Positions 1 through 4,878 of a stretch of 7,090 nt of DNA are shown here, piece by piece. The notes below the pieces were generated by a model, which worked only from the letters and a program-made list of their open reading frames with translations, was not told the origin of the DNA and searched no databases. The DNA comes from Chlamydiota bacterium (lineage in GTDB: Bacteria > Chlamydiota > Chlamydiia > Chlamydiales > Waddliaceae): positions 1-7,090 of the forward strand of contig JAAKFP010000130.1 in the NCBI GenBank assembly GCA_011065005.1. Direction: 5' to 3'. Every line of letters begins with the position of its first letter. The stretch's first letter is position 1. The position numbers and the translations under genes were made by a program.

Positions 1-68
1 TCGGCTTAGTCCAAACTATTTTTCTTAGTCCAAATTTGGAGGCAGCCAAATCACTTGGACTAAGCCGA
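1..68. repeat. 14-bp perfect inverted repeat with an internal partial copy
   Basis: Bases 1-14 (TCGGCTTAGTCCAA) are the exact reverse complement of 55-68. The inner ten bases, CTTAGTCCAA, recur at 24-33, so either copy can pair with 55-64. Between them 29-40 is a 12-bp palindrome, TCCAAATTTGGA. The left arm starts at base 1 of the window, so the full repeat may extend outside. It could be the 3' structure of an upstream transcript, an attenuator, or the end of a small repeat element; the sequence alone does not decide. Confidence 0.75.
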
Positions 69-83
69 GCAATCGGCTTTTTT
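62..83 (+). terminator. Rho-independent terminator at the left edge
   Basis: A 7-bp stem pairs 62-68 (AAGCCGA) with 73-79 (TCGGCTT), closed by a GCAA tetraloop (GNRA type) and running into six T residues at 78-83. This is the classic form of an intrinsic terminator for a plus-strand transcript entering from the left. Its left stem arm also belongs to the 1-14/55-68 inverted repeat, so the two folds are mutually exclusive. Confidence 0.75.
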
Positions 84-382
84 GGGATCACCCAAAATCC
101 TTACTATTGAATTTCCCTCCTATGAAGTCAGGAGTTCTGAGCATAGGCAAAAAATCTCCCTGATTATTTCAAGCTTCTTTTACAACTTTTTTGTTTCCAG
201 CGACATAAACGTATCACCCTTTCAGGGTTCATTTTTTTTATACCCTACTACCCAGGCTTCCGTTCCGGTCGCAAGCTCCCTTCACTACTGCCTGGGCTGT
301 CCACTTTCAGGCCTTCGGCCCTTTGATTTTTCACATTTTTGGCTGGAGCCATCGTCCCAGAAATAGTGACCTGAATAGTTAC
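84..382. other. Hairpin-rich non-coding stretch, possible repeat element
   Basis: No credible gene is seen here. A 94-codon TTG-started frame crosses it, but it has no ribosome site and runs through the hairpins. Visible stems are: 119-124/142-147 (CCTATG/CATAGG) with an inner 128-131/137-140; 216-220/224-228 (ACCCT/AGGGT) followed by an eight-T run; 251-257/290-296 (CCCAGGC/GCCTGGG); 310-313/317-320 (GGCC/GGCC, TTC loop); and a TGGC/GCCA stem near 342-353. The minus-strand motif CCCTGAAAGGGT (217-228) and the TAACTATTCAGGTCACTA edge (364-381) resemble repeats I associate with insertion-element flanks in several phyla. That resemblance is from memory and unverified. Confidence 0.4.
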
Positions 383-432
383 AAAAAATCTAAGAATGCT
401 ATCGAACTAAAATCTTCTGTTACTGTCATCAT
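379..432 (-). pseudogene. Truncated gene start or short leader ORF, 17 codons
   Basis: On the minus strand a perfect Shine-Dalgarno AGGAGG (plus 435-440) lies 2 nt before one ATG (430-432) and 5 nt before a second, in-frame ATG (427-429). The frame encodes MMTVTEDFSSIAFLDFL and stops at TAA (379-381). A matching promoter sits just upstream (458-486). Promoter, leader and ribosome site are all correctly spaced, so this looks like the genuine 5' end of a gene rather than chance. The stop lies exactly where the hairpin-rich stretch begins (minus-strand TAACTATTCAGG), suggesting that an insertion or deletion cut the gene off. A real short peptide or leader ORF is the alternative. The product is not recognisable from 17 residues. 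Confidence 0.4.
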
Positions 433-457
433 GTCCTCCTAGAGTGTTCTTAGAAGA

Positions 458-486
458 ATTATGGCACAATATTAAATTAATTTTAA
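458..486 (-). promoter_or_regulatory. Sigma70-type promoter for the truncated minus-strand ORF
   Basis: Read on the minus strand, TTAAAA (plus 481-486) and CATAAT (plus 458-463) are separated by 17 bp. Transcription would start near 451, about 10 nt before the AGGAGG site at 440-435. It overlaps a 10-bp palindrome AAATTAATTT (474-483) and diverges from the permease promoter. Confidence 0.4.
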
Positions 487-516
487 TGCGTTAGCGTTAG
501 CCCCGGCTCTATCATC

Positions 517-546
517 TTGCTATATTTGTAAAATATATGTTATAAA
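517..546 (+). promoter_or_regulatory. Extended -10 promoter for the EamA permease
   Basis: TTGCTA (517-522), an 18-bp spacer, then TATAAA (541-546) preceded by TG at 538-539, i.e. an extended -10 element. Transcription would begin near 553, giving a leader of about 36 nt before the ATG at 589. No Shine-Dalgarno sequence is visible in that A/T-rich leader. Confidence 0.5.
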
Positions 547-588
547 TAAGGTCCAAATATTGAATAATTTACAAATTTTGCATTTAAA

Positions 589-1488
589 ATGAAGAAAAGT
601 TTTATCTACTTACTTCTCTTAGCACTTTGTTGGGCTCCTTCCTTTCTATTTATCAAAATAGCCGTGACAGAAGTGCCCCCTCTAACAGTTGCTGCGATTA
701 GAGTTGGAATTGGCGCGATACTCCTCTTTTTATTTCTGAAAAGTAAAGGAGTCAGTTTCCCACGTGAGAAGAAAGTATGGTGGCATTTCACAATTATGGG
801 GATCACTTCTTGTGTTATTCCTTTTTCCCTGATCTGCTATGGTGAGCAATACATTTCAAGCGGCATGGCAGCAATAACCAATGGGTCAACCCCGATATTT
901 ACCGCTTTGTTAGCACACCTTTTTCTTTCAGATGAACGATTCACTTTCAATAAACTCGCTGGAATCTGTTTAGGGCTCATCGGGATCACATGTATTTTTC
1001 TTCCTCCATTATTTAGTGGAGGCGAGAATAACATGATTGGAATTTTTTCTGTCCTTCTTGCCTCAGCCTCCTACGGAGTAGCAATAGTTTATACTCGAAA
1101 GAATATTCCCAAACTAACCTCTTTGGTTGTCCCTTCTGCACAGTTGATTACTGGAACAATTATCCAATTTGCAGTAGCCTTGGCCATCGAACAACCGTTC
1201 TCCGGAGCGTATGATTTTCCTTCATGGCAAACAATAGGCAGCATCATCTCCTTAGGGACTATCGGAACAGCTTTGGCTTATATCCTCTATTTTAAAGTTC
1301 TTGAACTTAGCGATGCGACATACCTTTCTATGGCAACTTGTATTACGCCCAGTTTCGCTGTTGTTCTGGGAGCAATCTTTCTTCATGAGGCATTAACTCC
1401 ATTTTCCTATCTGGGATTCCTTCTTATACTTAGCGGTGTGGGCGTTTTAACTTTCAAACCTCTAGAGCAAAAAACTGCGGAAGCGTAA
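589..1488 (+). CDS. EamA/DMT-family ten-helix membrane transporter
   Basis: An inner-membrane permease of the drug/metabolite transporter superfamily, whose members move amino acids, nucleotide precursors or other small metabolites; the substrate cannot be read from sequence. The 299 residues fit the family (about 290-310) and contain two EamA repeats of five helices each. Hydrophobic segments lie near residues 4-26, 30-51, 64-86, 91-113, 120-141, 148-169, 180-202, 214-239, 247-268 and 273-290. The first helix carries a variant of the family WGxxF motif (WAPSF, 15-19). The end of helix 4, with NGSTPIFTALLAHLFLSDER (98-117), is typical of EamA. A basic loop after helix 2 (KSKG, REKK) suggests a cytoplasmic side. 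Five bases separate it from the methyltransferase, so the two are probably co-transcribed. No ribosome site precedes the ATG, but it opens directly into helix 1. Confidence 0.9.
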   Translation: MKKSFIYLLLLALCWAPSFLFIKIAVTEVPPLTVAAIRVGIGAILLFLFLKSKGVSFPREKKVWWHFTIMGITSCVIPFSLICYGEQYISSGMAAITNGSTPIFTALLAHLFLSDERFTFNKLAGICLGLIGITCIFLPPLFSGGENNMIGIFSVLLASASYGVAIVYTRKNIPKLTSLVVPSAQLITGTIIQFAVALAIEQPFSGAYDFPSWQTIGSIISLGTIGTALAYILYFKVLELSDATYLSMATCITPSFAVVLGAIFLHEALTPFSYLGFLLILSGVGVLTFKPLEQKTAEA

Positions 1489-1493
1489 CGACT

Positions 1494-2102
1494 ATGTTCG
1501 AAAAGTTTGCTCTATTTCAATCACATATCGACCTCGCCCATAACCACTGGAAAACCTTAGTGAAAACAGGTGACACCGTCATCGATGCCACATGTGGAAA
1601 CGGTCATGACACCCTCGTCCTAGCCACTCTCGCCCTTTCAGCTACCTCCGGAACCCTCTACGCCTTAGATGTGCAATCTGCAGCCATCGACTCTAGTAAA
1701 CAACACCTTCAAGAAAACCTCCCTCAAGATGTTTTCAACAGGATTCACTTTGTCGAAAGATGTCACTCGCAATTCCCGCCAGAGATTTCACATCACTCTG
1801 TCATGCTTATCGCCTACAACCTCGGATACCTCCCTGGGGGCGACAAAACCGAAACCACTACAGCAGAAACCACAATAGCAAGCCTCCAAAAAGCCCAACA
1901 ATTGATCAAAGATGGCGGCGTGATCTGTATCACCTGCTATCCAGGACATGCCGCGGGAAAAGAGGAGGAAAAAAGGGTTTTGGCGTTCATGAAAACCTTA
2001 GAACCTAAGCAATGGAGTTGTAGTCATCACTGTTGGACAAATCGAAACAACGCACCTAGTCTCGTGCTGGTTCAGAAGAATATTCCCACTGCATTCCGAT
2101 GA
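1494..2102 (+). CDS. mnmM: MnmM/YtqB-type tRNA wobble-uridine methyltransferase
   Basis: A SAM-dependent class I methyltransferase of the 'rRNA methylase' family (Pfam PF06962). The Bacillus member YtqB, renamed MnmM, methylates nm5s2U34 to mnm5s2U34 in tRNA. At 202 residues it matches the family size (about 190). Motif I is DATCGNGHDT (31-40), which binds SAM. The acidic residue after beta 2 is D59 in YALDVQ. The family signature NLGYLPGGDK is at 109-118, followed by CYPGH at 148-152. GGAAG (1479-1483) lies 10 nt before the ATG and overlaps the end of the permease gene. The 3' end overlaps the convergent exonuclease by 47 bp. From memory, C. trachomatis carries a YtqB-like methylase next to murB/nusB, so its presence near those genes fits Chlamydiota. 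The family is well supported; the exact tRNA substrate is inferred from homologues. Confidence 0.85.
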   Translation: MFEKFALFQSHIDLAHNHWKTLVKTGDTVIDATCGNGHDTLVLATLALSATSGTLYALDVQSAAIDSSKQHLQENLPQDVFNRIHFVERCHSQFPPEISHHSVMLIAYNLGYLPGGDKTETTTAETTIASLQKAQQLIKDGGVICITCYPGHAAGKEEEKRVLAFMKTLEPKQWSCSHHCWTNRNNAPSLVLVQKNIPTAFR

Positions 2103-2667
2103 CAGCCTGATAACATTGTATGAGGTGATCCACCCCATTCATTGCATGGTGGGGTTGAACCTCTGGCGGGATATGATATTTCCCTGCGATAGCATTTTTT
2201 GAGAGGTTTATGGAACCAGGAATAGACCCTTTGCTCTCATTCAGGCCATGAACAAATGTCGCCCAGTACATGGACGCAAGGTCGAGCCAGTGGTAGGGCC
2301 AATTGAGCTTCTCTTGTGTATATACTCCGACGATTTGAGTGAAAAATCCCCGATCGAAAGCGGGATTTTGACAAATGAAAAATGCTTTGCCCCTGGCAAT
2401 ACCAAGTCGAGTAAAAAGGTCAACAACCTCCTTTCTGACAACCTCGAGATCTTTTCCTTGCTGAACCTGCTCCAATGTGTACCCATTGACCTCAATACTC
2501 ACGGGGTCGCTTTGCTCCCAAACTTCGGAAGACTGCTTAATCAGACTTTGGTACTCACCTTTTATTTCCCCTGTAGCGAGGTCAATAACCTTTAATGCTA
2601 TATCAATCGGCCTATGTAGCAGAGGATCTAATCCCGTGGTTTCAATGTCAAGAAATATGCCAAGCAT
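2056..2667 (-). CDS. DEDD-family 3'-5' exonuclease (RNase H-like fold)
   Basis: A 203-residue nuclease of the DnaQ/RNase T/oligoribonuclease superfamily, which removes nucleotides from 3' ends with two metal ions. ExoI is FLDIETTGLDP (D7, E9). ExoII is the NPAFDRGFF segment with D105. A WLDLASMY segment (127-134) matches the D-x-L-x-L-A stretch usually found between ExoII and ExoIII. ExoIII is HHAMNGVD (173-180). The spacing from the His pair to D180 is longer than the usual H-x4-D, and G178 sits where the last Asp is usually found. Whether D180 takes over is unknown. AAAGGA (plus 2676-2681) lies 8 nt upstream of the ATG and fixes the start. It has its own promoter and is monocistronic, converging on the methyltransferase. 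RNA versus DNA substrate cannot be decided; the small single-domain form allows either proofreading-like or RNA-trimming roles. Confidence 0.85.
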   Translation of the reverse strand: MLGIFLDIETTGLDPLLHRPIDIALKVIDLATGEIKGEYQSLIKQSSEVWEQSDPVSIEVNGYTLEQVQQGKDLEVVRKEVVDLFTRLGIARGKAFFICQNPAFDRGFFTQIVGVYTQEKLNWPYHWLDLASMYWATFVHGLNESKGSIPGSINLSKNAIAGKYHIPPEVQPHHAMNGVDHLIQCYQAVIGMQWEYSSEPARD

Positions 2668-2690
2668 AGCTAAAATCCTTTAGAGTAGGA

Positions 2691-2720
2691 TGTATAACAA
2701 AAACCTTTAATCTACCACAA
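2691..2720 (-). promoter_or_regulatory. Probable promoter of the exonuclease gene
   Basis: On the minus strand TTGTGG (plus 2715-2720) and TATACA (plus 2691-2696) are 18 bp apart, with TG one base upstream of the -10 (TGTTATACA), the same extended form seen before the permease gene. Transcription would start near 2684, just before the AAAGGA ribosome site. The -35 match is weak. Confidence 0.35.
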
Positions 2721-2754
2721 TATGAAAAAATATATTTTTCCATTGATTAAATTT

Positions 2755-2784
2755 TTGAAATACTGGTAAAATTGGAAGTATAAT
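2755..2784 (+). promoter_or_regulatory. Strong sigma70-type promoter of the 135-aa gene
   Basis: TTGAAA (2755-2760), an 18-bp spacer and a consensus TATAAT (2779-2784) in an A/T-rich divergent region. Transcription would begin near 2791, leaving about 66 nt of leader before the ATG at 2857. This is the best promoter match in the window and, before the palindromic insertion, probably also served nusB-murB-PHP-folC. Confidence 0.7.
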
Positions 2785-2856
2785 AAGGACTTTTTATTAA
2801 GTAAGTCTCTCGTATTCTTTGCGTTATCGTAAAAACCAACACCCGGCGAAGCCAAT

Positions 2857-3264
2857 ATGAAAGCTTTAGACCATTTTTCACGTTTCTTCCTTCGATTTCG
2901 CTATCCAGTTACCCTGCCTGAAGATATCGCCATCGCTTTAGGTGTCGATGTATCTAACTATCAAACATTTACAGAATTAGTCCGGTGTTTGGAGAGTCCC
3001 GACTGCTGTCCTACACGTCTCGAAAAATATATGCCCCGACATGAGGCGGAAAATGCTTTTGCTGGAGCTCAAAGAAAAGACTGTTTCAAGCGAAGCTCCC
3101 TTTTCTCCTATTATTTCAGTGAAGGGTGGATGGAATTCAGCTTAGAATTTGATCCCGAATCAAGACTACGCCGCGTCTACATTTACCACAAAGAGATCCA
3201 AAATGAGCGAGGAATCGAAATACACCTTCGGAAGCAAAATAATAATCCTAGAAAACGCAGTTGA
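2857..3264 (+). CDS. Unrecognised 135-aa protein with C-terminus from a MITE
   Basis: I do not recognise this family. It is a small soluble protein without signal peptide or membrane segment. Its N-terminal half is basic then acidic (FSRFFLRFRYPVTLPEDIAIALG, with LPEDIAIALG at 20-29). The middle has a Cys pair (DCC, about 49-51) and the C-terminal half alternates charged and hydrophobic residues like beta strands (MEFSLEF, RRVYIYHKE, GIEIHL). A strong promoter 70 bp upstream supports expression, although no Shine-Dalgarno site precedes the ATG. The last five codons (P131-S135) and the TGA stop lie inside the palindromic element starting at 3247. The ancestral frame probably continued through 3414-3446 to TAG at 3447-3449, giving 141 residues. 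Codon use resembles its neighbours. It may be a conserved chlamydial hypothetical, but that is a guess. Confidence 0.7.
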   Translation: MKALDHFSRFFLRFRYPVTLPEDIAIALGVDVSNYQTFTELVRCLESPDCCPTRLEKYMPRHEAENAFAGAQRKDCFKRSSLFSYYFSEGWMEFSLEFDPESRLRRVYIYHKEIQNERGIEIHLRKQNNNPRKRS

Positions 3265-3408
3265 AAATGATCTATAAGTGCAAGATTTTGGTTCATAACC
3301 GATTACAATGGAGGGTCACATTCCCATACGGTGAAGGGGCCCTCCATTGTAAGCGATTGTGGGCCAAAAGATTGTGCTTAGAGATTGTTTTCAACTGCGT
3401 TTTCTAGG
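3247..3408. mobile_element. 162-bp palindromic MITE-like element with 5-bp target duplication
   Basis: The element is one long palindrome centred near 3327. The first 21 bp (3247-3267) are the perfect reverse complement of 3388-3408, and the ends are CCTAG...CTAGG. Counting 3247-3322 against 3333-3408 without any gap gives 60 Watson-Crick pairs, 9 G-T pairs and 7 mismatches. An inner 13-bp perfect block pairs 3303-3315 with 3340-3352. ATAAT directly abuts both ends (3242-3246 and 3409-3413), as expected of a target-site duplication. It has no transposase, so it would need one from elsewhere. It resembles in form the palindromic MITEs of other bacteria, but I cannot name a family. Alternatives are a very long processed RNA hairpin or a chance ATAAT repeat in A/T-rich sequence (AAT occurs in tandem on the left). 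Confidence 0.75.
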
Positions 3409-3413
3409 ATAAT
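3385..3413 (+). promoter_or_regulatory. Possible outward promoter at the element's right end
   Basis: TTGTTT (3385-3390) lies in the right arm, followed after 17 bp by GATAAT (3408-3413). The -10 hexamer is built from the element's last base plus the ATAAT duplication. Transcription would start near 3420, about 59 nt before nusB. If active, insertion would have given the operon its own promoter while separating it from the upstream gene. The -35 is weak. Confidence 0.35.
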
Positions 3414-3478
3414 ACGCCCGTCGATTCGAGAAGAAGAAACCACGCGTAGCTCCGAATAATTAACCACATTTTTTTAGC

Positions 3479-4012
3479 ATGTCTATACCACAACAAAAAT
3501 TTCGAGAGATCGTCTTCCAATTCCTCTTCAGTCAAGACCTCGGCCAGGCCTCTGATGCGGAGATGATTCTTCTTTTGAAAAAAGAACTTTCTGTCAGCAA
3601 AAAAGCCGTTCAGGAAGCACTTTCACGCGCTCGGATTATTTTGTCGAAGCTCTCTGAAATCGACGAACTCATTACCGAAACCTCTACCTCCTACCGTTTT
3701 CAGCGCATTCAAAGTGTCGAACGTAACATTCTCCGCCTGGGTGTTTATGAGCTTCTGTTTGACGACACAATTCCCCCAAAGGTTGCCATAGCTGAAGCGA
3801 TGCGGCTCTCGCGAAAATTTAGCACTCCGGAATCCGCCACCTTTGTAAACGCTCTACTTGACGCTCTATACAAATCAAAAATCGGAAAAGAGGTAGACGA
3901 AAAGCGGTTATCCGTGTCATCAGAAGCTTTGAGTCAAAGTGAGGAAATAGCGAATACTGCTTCTAAGAGATCTAAGAAACAGAAAGACGCGAAAAAGGAT
4001 CCAAGTCAATGA
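3479..4012 (+). CDS. nusB: NusB transcription antitermination factor, with extended basic tail
   Basis: NusB binds boxA RNA with S10 (NusE) and joins the NusA/NusG complex that prevents premature termination in rRNA operons. The all-helical NusB domain fills residues 1-135. It begins with the Arg-rich helix (QQKFREIVFQFLFSQD, 5-20), and the signature block VERNILRLGVYELLF runs on through PPKVAIAEAMRLSRKFSTPESATFVNALLDALYK. A typical NusB is about 140 residues; this one is 177, the excess being a charged, probably disordered Ser/Lys-rich tail. The ATG lacks a Shine-Dalgarno site and follows a seven-T run. Its stop overlaps the murB start as ATGA, indicating coupled translation. Upstream, the palindromic element now separates it from the hypothetical gene. 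NusB-MurB adjacency matches what I recall of Chlamydia gene order. Confidence 0.95.
   Translation: MSIPQQKFREIVFQFLFSQDLGQASDAEMILLLKKELSVSKKAVQEALSRARIILSKLSEIDELITETSTSYRFQRIQSVERNILRLGVYELLFDDTIPPKVAIAEAMRLSRKFSTPESATFVNALLDALYKSKIGKEVDEKRLSVSSEALSQSEEIANTASKRSKKQKDAKKDPSQ
3994..3999 (+). promoter_or_regulatory. Ribosome binding site of murB inside nusB
   Basis: AAAGGA lies 9 nt before the murB ATG at 4009, within the last codons of nusB. Together with the ATGA stop/start overlap this fixes the murB start and supports translational coupling. It is one of the few clear Shine-Dalgarno sites in the window. Confidence 0.65.
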
Positions 4013-4878
4013 CCCTCGGAGTCAAGTTGCAACGTGATAAACTCTTGAGTGAAGTTTGCACCATTGGAATTGGCGGCCCCGCTGCCTATTATATTGAAGT
4101 GCACAGCATCGAAAAAATGCAAGAAGCGATCCTCTTTTGCCATGAAAAAAAAGTGCGTTATTTGATTCTTGGAAAAGGTTCTAATACCGTATTTGATGAT
4201 CGCGGTTTTCATGGGGTTGTTATCCATAACATGATCGATTTCTTTAATGAACAGGCTCCTGGAGTCTTTCATGTCGGAGCAGGGTACAACTTCTCTCTCT
4301 TAGGAGCACAAACAGCACGAAAGGGATGGTCAGGCTTGGAGTTTGCTTCCGGCATCCCTGGCACTGTAGGTGGCGCCATTTTCATGAATGCCGGAGCAAA
4401 TGGAATGGAAACCTGCGACAGCTTGACATCTGTAGAATTCATTACTGAAGAGGGAACACTTCTCCATCTGAACAAGAAGGAGCTTCTCTTCTCCTACCGC
4501 TTTTCTTCATTTCATCAAATGTCCGGAGCTATTGTGGGTGCAACATTTACCTTAACACCCTCTGAAACGGCAAGAACTCAACAACTGGAAATTATAAATT
4601 ATCGGAAGCTTTCCCAGCCCTACGGTAAAAAATCTGCCGGATGCATGTTTCGCAACCCTCACAACAACCATGCCGGAGCCCTGATAGAACAATGTGGATT
4701 GAAAGGAACGAAAATCGGTGGCGTACAAGTCTCCGATATTCACGCCAATTTCATCATCAATATCGGGGGAGGAAAATGCAGTGATGTTGTTGAGCTGTTA
4801 GAATTTGTCAAAGAGAGAGTGCGGGAAAAAACAGGGATTGAACTTGAAAGCGAAGTACGGTTCATCTCTTATGAATGA
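4009..4878 (+). CDS. murB: UDP-N-acetylenolpyruvoylglucosamine reductase (MurB, type II)
   Basis: This FAD-dependent cytosolic enzyme uses NADPH to reduce UDP-GlcNAc-enolpyruvate to UDP-MurNAc, the second step toward peptidoglycan. The 289 residues match type II MurB (about 290-310), which lacks the extra Tyr-loop region of the E. coli type I enzyme. FAD-binding motifs are GKGSN (55-59) and GIPGTVGGAIFMNAGA (115-130). Active-site residues are Y163-R164 (SYRF), the proton-donor segment SAGCMFRNP (209-217) and E282 in LESEVRF near the end. The donor position is C212 where E. coli has Ser229. Cys occurs there in some MurB proteins, so the enzyme is probably active. The start overlaps nusB by 4 bp, and the end overlaps the PHP gene by 8 bp if that gene starts at 4871. 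It indicates that the organism makes muramic-acid precursors. Confidence 0.95.
   Translation: MTLGVKLQRDKLLSEVCTIGIGGPAAYYIEVHSIEKMQEAILFCHEKKVRYLILGKGSNTVFDDRGFHGVVIHNMIDFFNEQAPGVFHVGAGYNFSLLGAQTARKGWSGLEFASGIPGTVGGAIFMNAGANGMETCDSLTSVEFITEEGTLLHLNKKELLFSYRFSSFHQMSGAIVGATFTLTPSETARTQQLEIINYRKLSQPYGKKSAGCMFRNPHNNHAGALIEQCGLKGTKIGGVQVSDIHANFIINIGGGKCSDVVELLEFVKERVREKTGIELESEVRFISYE

Noticed and set aside
82..366. A 94-codon plus-strand frame starting with TTG
   Set aside because: It starts inside the terminator T run, has no ribosome site or promoter, crosses several perfect hairpins and shows no recognisable domain.
2759..2773. AATACTGGTAAAATT, matching 14 of 15 bases at 6920-6934, as a shared operator
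   Set aside because: One or a few such matches are expected by chance in 7 kb of A/T-leaning DNA, and the second site is not in front of a known gene.
3267..3407. A 46-codon ATG-to-TAG frame running through the whole palindromic element
   Set aside because: An open frame of this length is common by chance across six frames of a 162-bp element. No ribosome site precedes it, and the palindrome explains the sequence better.
3245..3410. The long palindrome as an intrinsic terminator of the 135-aa gene
   Set aside because: It is far longer than terminators, begins inside the coding sequence, and is followed by ATAATACGCCCG rather than a T run.
3242..3413. CRISPR array, tRNA or riboswitch in the intergenic regions
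   Set aside because: No regularly spaced direct repeats, no cloverleaf with a CCA-type acceptor stem and no known riboswitch core were seen; the only strong structure is a single palindrome.
4805..4870. Upstream TTG start for the PHP protein, adding 22 residues inside murB
   Set aside because: It would overlap murB by 74 bp, and PHP proteins of this type begin a few residues before the DLHCHS motif; ATGs at 4871 or 4892 fit better.
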